Positions 1 through 11,869 of a DNA stretch of 64,000 nucleotides are shown here, one piece after another. Under the pieces are notes generated by a model. It searched no databases, was not told the origin of the DNA, and was given only the letters and a program-made list of their open reading frames with translations. The DNA lies in assembly GCF_000218685.1 (NCBI RefSeq), contig NW_006763296.1, forward strand, positions 2,190,907-2,254,906, written 5' to 3'. Within the stretch, counting starts at the first letter, position 1, and every line of letters starts with the position of its first letter. The translations under genes and the position numbers were made by a program. The stretch comes from Serpula lacrymans var. lacrymans S7.9 (taxonomy: Eukaryota; Basidiomycota; Agaricomycetes; Boletales; Serpulaceae).

Positions 1-313
1 AAGCAATCGCTGAACGACGAAGAGTGATCTTGAAATGGGTACTTGGGTCGGGTTTGGTGGTTGATTTAGCTTTTGGCGTTGCAGTCGCTAGAGTCCGCGA
101 GAGACACGTTGAAAAAATAGGCTTGTAAGCCCTTCCCAATACTAGAGTAGCCATATTGTAAAGAATTGAGACTGCTTTCCGTTGGTGGTGCCCGTCCGCA
201 AGACGTTTGCCCAGTAATGCACTAGACGGTGTAAGATTTTAACTGAGACTCCGCGCGAGAACATAATGTGGCCCTTCCCTAGGGTTAGGATTTATGTACT
301 CTTTTCTCCTGCC
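1..313. other. Upstream region of PPE1
   Basis: No coding signal is visible. The region is the presumed 5' flank of the methylesterase gene starting at 314. No convincing TATA box was found. Confidence 0.4.
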
Positions 314-1847
314 ATGTCTGACTTGTACCGTTCAGCAATCAGCGCTCGTATAGCAAAGCTGCCATCTCTTCCTCCCAGCGACGAGGACGATGAGCAAGAT
401 GAGGCTACAAATATAATAGGTCTTCTGCCAACTGGCATGGGGCCACCTGCATTGCGAGTTCATTCATCAAGGCGTTCTACACTACTAATCATTCGCTTAT
501 ACCATTCACTCAAGGCCAGCGCACACCGCACGGCGAAATAAATCAAAAAAGACTCCAAATGCTGCGTTCTCGCCGATATCTGCATCTGAGTTCTTCACCG
601 AAGCCATACAGGTGTCTGTGCCTTCCGCAAATCTCGATATTCGCGTGTATCACACACCTCCAAAGTTGGCATCAGGGACTTTGATGGTTTGCCACCACGG
701 TGCAGGATATTCAGGACTCACTTTTGCTTGCTTTGCGAAAGAGGTATCGGATATGACCAAGGGCGAACTAGGGATCCTATCTCTAGATGCGCGACGCCAT
801 GGTAAACCTTCATCGTATGCGATCTACGTATATGTACTAACTGTCTCACAGGAAAAACTACATCAACTGCTCCAGATGAGGATCTTTCGATAGATGTCCT
901 TACAGCCGATCTGCTCGGTCTTCTTAGAACTCTTTACCCCGATCCTGCATCTGCTCCTACATTTCTAGTGAGCTCCCTCAGATTAAGTGATCACTAGTGG
1001 GCCTGATCCCCGACTAGTTACTTGGCCATAGTATGGGAGGTTCTGTTGTAGTCAGGACGTGCCCTATGTTGCTCGAGCTAAAGTACAAAGTGGCGGGTGT
1101 CGCTGTGTTGGACGTGGTAGAGGGTGAGTTTCAATGTACATCAATAAACGCAATACCGTGAACCAAACGTTGTCATATAGGTTCCGCAGTTGAGGCCCTT
1201 CCTCATATGCACAGTCTCCTCAATTCTAGGCCAGATGGATTTGATAGTTTAGAAGAAGCTGTAGAATGGCAGTGAGTATTTTGCTTTACAATACCACCCT
1301 AGATGAGATTTTTATACTACCGCCAGCGTCAACACGAATCTAATCCGCAATCCGAACTCGGCTAGGGTGTCTATCCCTGCCGTGTTTGTGCCATCGTCAT
1401 CAGACTCTTCTCTTGTACCTGCTTATCAGTGGCGGACACCTTTACGCTCGACTGCATCTTACTGGTCGAGTGAGCATCGCCCATATTTTTAAACTTGTTG
1501 AGAGAGAGTCTGACTTAGCCGTCCCAGGTTGGTTCACTGGGTTGTCGAACAAGTTCCTTGCTGCAAAAGCTGCTCGCATTCTTATACTAGCTGGAACCGA
1601 TAGGCTTGATAAAGAACTGATGATTGGACAGATGCAAGGCAAGTTCCAAATGGAAGTTTTGGCCAATGTTGGACACATGCTACATGAGGTTCATGTTTCG
1701 TTAACTCTATCATTTTACAATTCTGATATGCCATGTCGTCCACAGGATGATCCTACTAGGCTAGCTGAAATACTCGTCGAGTTCTGGAAAAGAAATGACA
1801 GAGTCATCATCGGCGTGAAGAACATCAAGAAGGTTGGTGAGAATTGA
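314..1847 (+). CDS. PPE1: Protein phosphatase 2A methylesterase 1 (alpha/beta hydrolase)
   Basis: The family removes the methyl ester from the C-terminal leucine of the PP2A catalytic subunit. The reading starts MSDLYRSAIS at 314 and is split by several short introns. Seen in order: the oxyanion-region motif HHGAGYSGLTFA (near 695), LSLDARRHG, the nucleophile elbow GHSMGG (near 1022), DVVEG with the presumed catalytic Asp (near 1110-1125), and RPDGFDSLEEAVEWQ. The C-terminal block follows: GWFTGLSNKFL, then LILAGTDRLDKELMIGQMQG (near 1580-1640), then the catalytic His in NVGHMLHEDDP, joined across an intron at about 1687-1745. These blocks follow animal PPME1 and yeast Ppe1 closely. It is convergent with RIX7, whose stop lies 68 bp away. 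Exon boundaries are inferred by eye; the identity is secure. Confidence 0.9.
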
Positions 1848-1914
1848 GCGGTACGATAGAAGCAGTTTGGTCTGGTGTAGCATAAACAGAATGTAAAACT
1901 AGCAACAGTGTAAT

Positions 1915-4592
1915 CTAATTCGTTTTCTCCTCTACACGTTTTTCGTCTTCTTCCCTCCCTGTACGCACGGGCAATCCTGCGAATTTGTTCCTCAGGGCTT
2001 CGTATTTCCTGCGTTGCGCAGCAGAAACACTGGGCCCAACTTTGATTAAAGCTCCCAAAAAATCAGGAGTTCCGACTAGAACAGGAGGAGCTTTGCGTTC
2101 TATACTGTCCTCCAGCTGGTCTAGAGCTCCCATCGTGCGCCTTAATGCTACTACACCAGCCTCCCTCACTAACGATGCCAAGTCTGCACCACTGTATCCG
2201 TCACATCGCTCCTTCACGATTTCTTCCACACGATGGAGCACGAGCTCGCGAGCAGCATCTTCAGCACCCAAAGGAAGTTTTCGGGTCATCGTGCGGATGA
2301 TTTCTGCTCGCTCTTCGGGGGATGGCAGATCGACGTATAGCAGTTTGTCCAAGCGTCCCGGGCGCACCATAGCTGGGTCGATCATGTCTGGACGATTAGT
2401 TGCTGCGATGACATATACACTCTTCCTAGCATCGAGCCCGTCAAGTTCTGTGAGCAACGTGTTGACTACTCTGGCAGAAGATTCTGACTATATACATCCG
2501 TTTAAGTGAGTATGACAGACTACGTTAGGTGAAAGATAAAATTTACCAAATTGTCATCTCTCCGTGGTACCAACGCATCCAGCTCATCGAAGAAAATTAC
2601 GCAAGGAGATGATGCTCGGGCCCGAGAGAATACTTGCCTCACCGCCCTTTCGCTTTCGCCGACGTACTACCATTCCACGTCGTTAGTAAAATAGAAGCAT
2701 GAATGTACGGATAATTTACCTTATTCAGCAACTCGGGACCCTTTACGCTAATGAAGTTCGCTCGGGATTCGTTTGCGACTGCCTTGGCTAATAGCGTCTT
2801 GCCACATCCAGGCGGTCCCCAGAGTAGAACTCCACAGGCAGCCTCGATACCTACAGCACTAAACAGCTCCGGTCTACGTATGGGCTGCACTATTGCCATA
2901 TGCAACTCGTCTCTGATTCCGTGCAGTGCACCGATATCCGCCCAGGTCACATCAGGCACAGTCGCAAAGCCTTCACGCTTCGAAGACGGCTGAACTTGCT
3001 TCAGCGCGAGCGTAAAATCGGCAGAAGTGATGCAGAGGGGTGCGAGCTGCGCTTCTGTCAGCGGATCTGGGTGAGCGCTAAGAAAATGTGCTATGGAGCT
3101 GGAGGAAAACTGGGCGGCAAGTCCAGCAAACGGCGATAGATTTTGATTCGGTGGAGATTCTAACGGTTGCTCTATTCCCTCGAGTGGTGGATCTATAATC
3201 ATTAAAACGTCCGCATTACCTTTTTCAGGTGTCTCGGGAAGAATGAGGGTTCCGTCCGATAACTGCTTAAATATTCGTTTGACGGCTATGATACCAGCGG
3301 CTCCAGTAAGAGCGGATAAATCAGCTCCTACATATCCGGGTGTAGCTTTAGCAAGGACAGCAAAATTGAAGTCTCCTTCCAGTCGCAGCTTTGCCGACAA
3401 CACCCGCAGTATTCTGTGAATCGAATTTGCATTGTGAGGCCAGGAAAGTTAAGAAAACGTACTTTGCACGTCCCTCTTCATCCGGTACGCCCATACTAAT
3501 CTCATGATCAAAACGTCCTGCTCGACGAAGTGCGGCATCAAGTGAATCCGGCCTATTTGTTGCCCCGATGACGATTACCGGCTTATTGTCCGTCTTCTCC
3601 CATGATATATCTAACAAAAACTGCGTCAGATCTGAGCTGTATCGATGACTAACTGTATACACAAACATACCGTCCATGCAGGTAAGAAATTGAGCAACTA
3701 TACGTCTCTCCATTTCTCTCTGTGCGCTTTCTCTCTTCGGTGTGATAGCATCGATTTCGTCAATAAATAACAAACATGGTGCTGCACGCTGTCAGTCAGT
3801 CAATATTGAGTTTATCGGAAAGTATATGTAGCGCCAAACCTTTGCCTCGTCAAATGTATCGCGCAAAGTCTTCTCTGACTCGCCAGACATCCCTGAAACA
3901 ACCGATGGAGCTGATATGCTGATAAACGGGACCCCTAGCTCCTACCAAGGCTAGTTAGAGACTTGATTCCATAGTATCGTCAACGAACACATACCCCTGC
4001 TATGGCATTCGCCAGTAACGTCTTTCCACATCCCGGAGGACCGTGCAACAACACACCTCGTGGGGGTTGCACGCCTGTATGCAAATAGATCTCAGGATGA
4101 CACAGCGGCATCGCCACCAGTTCCAGCATCTTCTCCACGCATGCTTCTACCCCTCCAAGGTCTGCCAATCTGGTGGTTGGTGGAGAGTGGTCCTTCGATA
4201 CACTGCTGCTGGTAAGCTTCGTGCGCTTGCTACTGTCTTCACCGGTACGAGAGCTTCGAAGCTTCCTCTTCGTACTAACGGGTGTCGTCTGTGTATCTAC
4301 GATGGCTGGTGTAGCGTTAGGGGATGAAGTAGTTGGTATACTAGTCGGATTTGACGGCTCTTCTGAGGCACCCAAAGGAACAGTGGCTTGTGCTATTTCA
4401 TCTGTTGCTGGAGGAGTTGCGATTGGTGTATTCTCAGCAGGTAACACGGGAATGGAATTAAGATTCAATTTTGCCTTCCTATGGCTCGACCATAAGCTCT
4501 GCATGGACTTGTTCAATGCATTGGATCCCTATCTGAGCAAGTGTCTGAGCGTGCTGTTGTTTATAGATGACGATTTGAACACGTACATCCAT
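1915..4592 (-). CDS. RIX7: Ribosome biogenesis ATPase RIX7/NVL (two AAA domains)
   Basis: Nucleolar type II AAA ATPase that strips factors such as Nsa1 from pre-60S particles. The N-terminal linker is Ser/Thr-rich. D1 begins [18 protein letters not shown], with Walker [17 protein letters not shown] (near 4000-4040), Walker [10 protein letters not shown] (near 3745-3770) and [21 protein letters not shown]2 has [19 protein letters not shown] (near 2765-2825), Walker [17 protein letters not shown] (near 2555-2600) and an [19 protein letters not shown] sensor/arginine-finger region. Both Walker A lysines and both Walker B acidic pairs are present. The start is inferred: a micro-exon ATG-GAT at 4592-4587, then a GTACGT donor and a 58-nt intron, reads into [10 protein letters not shown]. 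Introns are short throughout. Only the exact 5' end is uncertain. Confidence 0.93.
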
Positions 4593-4848
4593 GTCAATAG
4601 GGCAGTTAGGTTTTTCGGCACAATGTCTTCAGCTTGTTCCAAAAAGATAAGCAATAGATCTACAATGTTTGGATTCTGCCAATAAATGCTTCAGCCTGAG
4701 CCAGACCTCGACCAGACCAAAATTTTGTGTTTGTTCCTATTAGGCACCGGATCACTGCTCTCCGACGACATATCTTCGAAAGGTAACTTCTAAAACATCG
4801 AAAACATACGGCAAAATACAGCAATGAAGTTACATATGGTCAAATATC

Positions 4849-7800
4849 TCAAAACCCCGCTACACGCGTACTCCTCCTCGTCACTCCCATTCCATTCGCC
4901 TTTGAACCCTCAGCACCTTTATTAGTATTAATATTAATATTGCCATGGCTGTTTTTGTCGCCATTGTTCCCTCCTCGTGCCTGCGCCTGATCGCCAAATA
5001 GGCTCAATAGGCGTTGCCTTACAAGACGCTGTTCGGGATCCTCATAAGTCACCCTCAAACTTTCTTCCACACCCTCCCCTTCCCTCTCCAAGATGTTCAT
5101 CTCGTTGTAAGCATCCTCGTCGTACACTGGTTCTTGGTGCAGCAGGTCAGGTGCACGAAGTATGTCAATAGTTTCACGAGTACCCTGTCGAGATTGAGGC
5201 TGCAAGGGGCCCATGAGATAAGTATGTTGGTCAAAGAACAGTCTAGCGAGCAGATGGGAAAGAAAATCTACCGCACCTTCGTCCTTGAATGCGGCCTCAC
5301 CCGCTTTCCCCTCCCAACGGGTACAGCCATATCTTCCTCTGATATTTGCCTCTTGCCCAACAACGTCGTTATACTTTCTTGAAGTGCCCTCGTCACCTGG
5401 TTCTCAAACTTTATCGGGGATGGTGCATGCGCGCCTGCATTAAAGCTGGAATTGGCTGCAGGGTCAGAGCTCGGAGGCAGCTTCATCGGCGATGGCGACT
5501 TCGACGATGGAATACGCGCTTCAGCGTCGATGTCAATTGAAGGCAACGTCGGCGCTTGGCTGATCATATGACGTGAATGACCTCGTGGGGGAGGTGGAGG
5601 TGGGTTTAGTACATCAAGGTATTCTAAACCGGGTGAACTGCTCAGTGGCGGGGCTGCGGGAGGAGAGGACGGAGGCACGTCTGATGGTGGAGAGCCCAGA
5701 AAGCCATTTGGTTTTCCGAACATATCATGTTCTGCAGCTGGATCGAAATCGAGCAGAGAAAGAGATCTTCCGACATGTTTATCTTCAAGGAGGTTGGGTT
5801 TTTTGGTAAATAAAGCTTGTTCGGCATGGAAATCTGTAGATAGGGAATTGTAGTAGGGTGTTAGCAGAATGATTGGAATAATTCCATAGTATAGTGCTTA
5901 CTGTTGGTGCTATCTTCCATCTGGACGTCAACTGCCTTTTCCTTTCCTTTATCTTGTTTTGCCACATGCCCCACATCATCCTCCATCCACAAACCATCCT
6001 CCACCTCAAGATAATGAGATCCCACCATGTACATCCCCACATCCGGAACTACTCCCTTCGTTGCCATATGGACGAGCCAATCTAGTGACACGACTGGAAT
6101 ACTCCACTCCTTTGCCTTATCGAATTTAGCGCCAGTACCGGATGGACAGAGTAGGTGCGTAGAACGGCGGGAGAAATTCGGCATCAAATGTATCCCTGTG
6201 CAAATAAGGTATTTTGTCAGCATAACAAGGGAAAGAGATAGAAGAGATGCCTTCGACCTAGCGCACGAAGCAATCTTCTCACCCAACATAGTTGGGCCTC
6301 GTCTAAACCAGATACGCTTAGGTTTACTAGTTCTGCGGCTGTGGGATTTAAATCATGTTACTTTGGTATTTTAGATTGGCATTTTTGATAACCGGCTTAC
6401 ATGGAATAGGTGTTGCCACTTTAAGTGGGGTGAATGACACGTTCTCCTCAGGAGGGCAGATGTACTCTTTAAAAACAGAGTGCTCCAGCCAACATTCTGT
6501 CCTGTATTTAGAACGCTCTTGCTCGTCGGCTTCACGTTGATACAGCTTACTCCCACTAATTTGGTCAGTACGTACATTTCATCGAACTTGGAACAGAGCT
6601 GACCTGATGAGCCTAACAATGATGAAATCCACGCCACCCATGTCCTCCTCTGAGACTAAGATCCCCCCACACTGCTCGATTGCAGAACGCACACTTGCGG
6701 ACCTAGCTTCCCCAAGCAAACGAAATTTCCGTCCTGAGAACAAGTCTAAAGTAGCTGGTACCATCTCGTCACTGGTCAAGGCATTCTGACTTTGTGGAGG
6801 GACTTCTAAGGGCAGCGCAGGGGGCTGTAGTATACGATTACCTGCTCGACTGCTACCTTCCGCGTCTGCAGGACCATTCACAGGTAAAAAGTTTGTACTT
6901 GAAAGAGTTGACGTTCGCCTGAATGGCTGCCGTGCAGATGACTCTTTAGCCACCGGCGCGAATGAGTTTGTACGTCTGAATGAGGAGATGACGCTGCCAG
7001 CCGCGAGTGGCGCTGGATTGGCGGCGCGAGCTGGAGGTTTGGTGGGATGGCCCTGTGGTGATGACCTGCCTTGGCCAGCTTGAGATTTGGAGGGACTGCG
7101 GATAAGCTTTCCTTCTGTGACCTCGAATCCGCGGGGTTTCAGAAGACTCTCCCATAGTTGGAGCGTGACAGTGGGGACACGTTTGATCTGTCCAGTTTCT
7201 TCTTCATCTTCATCCTGGTTCGAAGGACCAACTTCTCGTGCAGGTTTCTTCGCAGGTGGAGGATCGACTGGAATGGCGGTTTCGGGACGAGAACCAGGCG
7301 CTGAGTATGATAATGTTGTCGGATCTAAAGGACCGAGCTAAGATTGGCGATTGTAAAAATGACAAGAAAAACCACTTGCGCACCTTCATGAAATGAAAAT
7401 GATTTCCGTTCTGGTCGAGGCCGATTGACTTGGTACCTGCGTTCGTCGACCCTACCTTCAGCCGATAAGAAGCAAGGAAATGAGTCAACGATGTACTAAG
7501 CAGGTAAGAAAAGCCAATCACCTCCGAACTCCAACGAATCCCAAAACCACTCTTCCCACACGAGTTGAATCTTAGCTTCTCGCCGTTTGTTGAACTTCTC
7601 GGCGTACTTCATCTTCTCTGTCTCTACATCTCCGGAACACAATAAATGTGTGACCTTGACAGGTCTTTCAAGGTTTTTGAGGTACATTCCACCTTGTTGC
7701 GTCACTAGCTGATTGATCTGAGTTCGGCGGGGTATGTCGTCGATCCCGGAGAGCGAGAGAATAACGCCTGAGAAAACGGGCAGTCTATACTTCTCTAGGT

Positions 7801-8415
7801 TCTGTTGATAATCATACGAGGCGATGGAAGTGATGATATGAGAATGGGACATACGTCTTGAAGCTCAACATCATCTCCACGCAGCCATACTTCATAGGCA
7901 TCGTGAATCCACTCTGGCCGCATTATGGGGATCTTCCGTTCTATTGCACACTATATACGTGACACGTTTTAAGAGCCACAGAGAAATCAAACTGGCGGTG
8001 TGGCTTACGTACCATATACTTTGCCCCTCCATGATCACTAGCAATCAAATGGGTGACTTTGTCCGTGAAATCGCTGTTGGATGTAGCACCGAGCTCAAAG
8101 GCCTGTTTGAACAATGTTGACTGCACGTCACACGAGTGAGTACTGGCGATACGAACATAGTAAATATATTACTTTGTCGACTATTCCAGTTGCACACAGT
8201 GTGAACCCTTTGAAAGGCCTTGGGCACAAATCCTGCATGCTCGCGTTTGGGGCAGGTTCTGTGTCTGAACCATGGTCCCATGATTCATTCTGAGGAACTG
8301 ATTGGCGTTGAGCAGGTCGAAGCTTGACATTTGGAACCTGTTATACTATCAGTCATAGAAAGTTGATGAACAGGGAGAACACGCGTACTCTGTGAGATTT
8401 GTTGCTCCGTCGCAT
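4849..8415 (-). CDS. DPB11: BRCT-repeat replication initiation/checkpoint protein (Dpb11/Rad4/Cut5/TopBP1 family)
   Basis: The family scaffolds replication initiation (binding phosphorylated Sld2/Sld3) and ATR-type checkpoint activation. Start: MRRSNKSHR at 8415, whose AGA|GTACGC donor joins VPNVKLRPAQR. BRCT1: RPFKGFTLCATGI..DFTDKVTHLIASDHGGAKY and ERKIPIMRPEWI. BRCT2: YRLPVFSGVILSLSGI, then VKVTHLLCSGD and LVWEEWFWDSL (about 7510-7830). A Ser/Pro-rich linker follows. BRCT3 contains FRLLGEARSASVRSAIEQCGG (near 6660-6730). BRCT4 has RRSTHLLCPSGTGAKFDKA and IPVVSLDWLVHM (about 6050-6180). The tail carries a polyproline stretch and a basic C-terminus, and ends at 4849. The closely spaced N-terminal BRCT pair and a second distal pair match the fungal four-BRCT architecture. 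About ten introns are implied. Gene identity is strong; individual splice sites are not all resolved. Confidence 0.85.
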
Positions 8416-8997
8416 CCTCAGTGGTAGAAATAATGGTCGAGTCGCTATACCGCGGTCACGGTTTCGGCGGAGAGCACGTGATGGGTATTTGCATCAGGGC
8501 CGGTCTACTCGCGCTTACGCTCATTTTGGCAGGTCTTTAAGTTCGGATAGCTTTAGCGCTACAGCCTCGACTGCGCTGCAAAGATGGCCACTGAACTGCC
8601 AGTGCAAACTGTGGGTATGCCGCAAGTCACCACGTAAATATTTCTCTCTGTAAACATTAAACACAGCTTTGGACCCTAACTTTTTCTCGTTGAATAGATA
8701 CTACACGTACTAGTTAATTTTACCCGCACCTGCCAGTGTTGCTGCACATTCAAGTCACTCCGCAGCGCTTGCCGTTTGAACGCGCTATTGAATGGCTTCT
8801 ACTACGCACTGGGAATCCTACCAAGTTCGTATTGCTGAACAGCTCCTTAGGAGGCTCAGAGATGACACCGCACGCTGAAATGCAGCAGTTTGCACCATCA
8901 TCAACACCCACTCCCTTCATCATTATGTGATCCTGTATACTTTTATATAACCTCGCCATTCTCTCCTCGCTACCTTATAATATCCCTTCTTTTATCC
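8416..8997. promoter_or_regulatory. Shared divergent promoter, DPB11 / hypothetical gene
   Basis: A 582-bp interval between the divergent starts at 8415 (minus) and 8998 (plus). A TATATAA motif at 8944-8950 lies about 50 bp upstream of the plus-strand ATG. No other element was recognised. Confidence 0.45.
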
Positions 8998-9852
8998 ATG
9001 CCTTACTCGTATCGAAACGACTCGCCCGCTTTCCCAGCAGCTGCAATGCAGAAATATTCTGAAGAAGATACCGTTGCCTTCTATCTTCAGAAGGCCACAA
9101 GTCTGCTTGAGAAGTGCCATCTTATGCTGGATGGTTGTAATCTCAAGCACAGTGATGTCTATCACGAGTGGGTATACGTCTTTGTATCACCTTTTTTCGT
9201 CAGAACTGATTATCGTTGTCTGTCTGCAGTCTTCGCTGCAAGTGCGAACATATATCACAATTCATAGTCATGGGAATGGTAAGATCTGGCACCACTCTGG
9301 CTGCTAGAATATGCAGTGAGCAAGCAGAATCTCTTCACGAGAAATTGGTATGCTATCCTTGTCGATCTTTGTTTAGTCAAAATTTCCCCTTATCTTACTT
9401 TTAGACTCTCGAAGCCCGCACGGGGCCTTATAACCTCCAGTTAACTCCTCCAGAACAAGATCAATACCGGTCTCCGTATAGTGGGTCATAGTGCTCCCGT
9501 ATTTCAACGCTTTTTACAAAGAGATTTCCATTTCTAGTCCCCAGAGTTCCGCATCCCAGCCCACACCATTATACCAGCATTGATACTCCAGCACGGAGGG
9601 TACTTCCTCCCAGGCCAGCCCACATGAATATCGATGACAACTTAGTTCACCATCGCAATGGGCACGAGGCTATATCAGCCTCGGTGATTCGCCAAGGTGG
9701 TGTTTACATCAACAAAGCGTATATCAATCTCGGTAATGCAAATGGGGCTGGCTGTTCCTACCAATCGTCGGGATGGCTTCGACCCCTACAAATACAATCC
9801 CCTTCTCGATCACACGCAGACCCCTATGAACACGGGCAAGGATGTCCGTTAA
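8998..9852 (+). CDS. Hypothetical spliced protein, no recognised domain
   Basis: Exon 1 (8998-9167) starts MPYSYRNDSPAFPAAAMQ and contains an amphipathic helix (DTVAFYLQKATSLLEKCH). Exon 2 continues LRCKCEHISQF through MVRSGTTLAARIC to LHEKL, using donor GTGGGT and acceptor CTGCAG. Exon 3 begins TLEARTGPYNLQLTPPEQDQ. Exon 4, after a 57-nt intron (9481-9537), reads PRVPHPSPHHYTSIDTPARR and then RNGHEAIS. The most protein-like C-terminus is AVPTNRRDGFDPYKYNP, ending at 9852, but it is in a different frame from exon 4, so one more splice near 9685-9740 is needed and was not fixed. There is no signal peptide or membrane segment. Consistent splice phases at three junctions support a real gene; its function is unknown. 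Confidence 0.55.
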
Positions 9853-10446
9853 TCTTTGATCAGAACGGACCTTCGAATTCAGAAGTTGGCAATAACCGTG
9901 CTCCTGACAGTCCTGGCCAGCTTTCTCCATTACTATTGCCACCCTCACTACGACGCTTGTAATGTTAGAGCTGACCTTACCTGCTAATCGCGCTAGGGAC
10001 ACAGTTGAATTTGACGAGCGGAGATGCCGATTTAATTGAATACATCGATGTATCTTTCGCGCTTGTGCCCTATGCCATCTGTGTCAATTTATTTTCACTT
10101 TAGATTATGCTGTTTATGCTCAATACATGCCTTCGGAACAAACCAGCTTCCACTAAGTTCACTGTGACCAATCATGAGTATAATAAGGAAATCACGCCAT
10201 TGACCCTGAAGAGGATCAAATCTTCACAGCTGATAACAGGAAATTGTAGTTACATTCAATCCATCCAGAAATCCAAAAAAAAAGGCCTGTCAAAAATCGC
10301 ATTGTATATCGAAGACAATCAAAGTACAGACGATACTCCACGCATCAACCACGTTCCTCCAATTCTTCGAGGTGTGCCACTTGTCTGTAAGAGGGCGAAC
10401 GTAAGAGAAGATACATAGGAAGAAAAAATGATGTATTAAGAGTCAC
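9853..10446. other. Intergenic, no gene seen
   Basis: The AT-rich interval between the hypothetical gene and the 3' end of CK2 beta. A 103-codon open frame at 10107-10418 has no family resemblance and is treated as chance. Confidence 0.5.
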
Positions 10447-11462
10447 TTACCGGTCTCTAATGGCCTCCTGCCATCTCTGCAATTTCGCCGTTTCATTCAA
10501 CTGGAATCCGTAAATCCGTGGCCGATACCTGTCCGCCTTCATTGCCACAGAAGCGGTACTAATCAACTCTCCAACTCCCTCCGTAACCTCCTGCTCCTCT
10601 CGCATTCTCCTATTTCTCTTCCCACTCTCTGCATCAGTGCTGCGCGAGCCAAATGAGAGGTCAGGAGAGCCTGATTTTGGAGGTATTAGGTTGGGGTATA
10701 CGAGGAAGAGCAGGTGAGGAAAGGATGTGCCAAAGTAGGCGCCGTCGATGGATCCGTGGCGCGAGGATTTTGGTGAGTAGATGTCCTCGCACCGTCCGCA
10801 ATATAGCTTTACAGATTTCTCGTACGGAGTGTCGGTCAGTCCGACGGGGAGAAGGGGTTGGGATTGGCAGAGAACACGTGGGCAGCGACCGAAATCGACT
10901 CTTTTGAATTTTTCGAGCTGAATATGCGGTGAGTTAGGATATGTGTGAAGAGAGAGGTGTGTTATGATTGGTACCATTTTCGCGAGTCCTCTGGCTGTTA
11001 CGATCCACCTAGCATGAATCAAGCCATATAGCAAACGAGCTTGGACATCGAGAGCGCCCCGCAATTCATCCTGAATTTCATCATCTTGATGCGAATAGTT
11101 CATGATACACCAAACTGAAGACAAGACAGCCCGGGAAGCACGTACCCAAATTGTCTGTTATGAGTTCTAGAGCCTGGGAGTAGTTCGAGACGTCGCTGTT
11201 GAGCCCTGTGAGATTGAATCTGTCGAGAATGTAGTCTTCATCGACTTCACAAAAGTACTCGTTGCCCTTTGAAGAAAGGAACCAAGATATCCACTTTAAC
11301 ACAATTAATTTAGATCAAGTACAGTTTATCTGAACAAGTCCTACCGAGCTGGATAGTAAATAATCATGTGAGCATGAGCACACTGGGCAACCACAGGATT
11401 GCTCACTTGGAATAGTCGGAATCTGAACCGGTCGATATATCTTCCACTGCACGACCGAGCAT
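10447..11462 (-). CDS. CKB1: Casein kinase 2 regulatory (beta) subunit
   Basis: Regulatory subunit of the constitutive Ser/Thr kinase CK2; it dimerises through a zinc finger and docks two catalytic subunits. Start: [19 protein letters not shown] at 11462, followed by a GTGAGC intron, then [20 protein letters not shown], a canonical CK2-beta N-terminus. Next come RFNLTGLN, an acidic-loop region [10 protein letters not shown], and [18 protein letters not shown]. The zinc-binding cysteines are CPRVLC and CGRC, followed by [20 protein letters not shown]. The C-terminal tail ([20 protein letters not shown]) ends at 10447. All four zinc cysteines are present. A short intron separates ARGLAKM from the EKFKRVDFG block. 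It is divergent from GUP1 across 407 bp. Confidence 0.94.
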
Positions 11463-11869
11463 TATCTATCAGTGTTTTTGGTCCAGGATGGTGGTGTATT
11501 CCAGAGAGACTGACTTATAAAGCTTTAGACTGAACAAGACAAACAATAAACCCGGTGATTTCTTGGCAGTAAGCCAGTCCCAGACGACTTTTGCAGTGAA
11601 GGTGTATTGGAAAAGACTGAGATTTACAAGTCTCGATAGCCACAATGGGCCCTGCTGCACTTTATTCCCACGGTTATCTAAATGTTCGGCTAGCAATATC
11701 TTACAGCTGGCATGCTGCGGGTTTGCCTGTGAATGTATCTTGTGGGGATTCGTTCAGGCTATCTTTCTCTATTTTCATCAATGCCAGCTCTGTAACCATC
11801 TTTTAACTTTCAAGTTTGTCTATCTTTCTAGTCGACCACAAAAATCCAGAATATTATCTGTCTAATCTC
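11463..11869. promoter_or_regulatory. Shared divergent promoter, CKB1 / GUP1
   Basis: The 407-bp interval between the minus-strand start at 11462 and the plus-strand ATG at 11870. No definite regulatory motif was recognised. Confidence 0.4.

Noticed and set aside
10107..10418. Possible small gene upstream of the CK2 beta terminus
   Set aside because: No family resemblance, no splice partners, and composition like AT-rich intergenic DNA.
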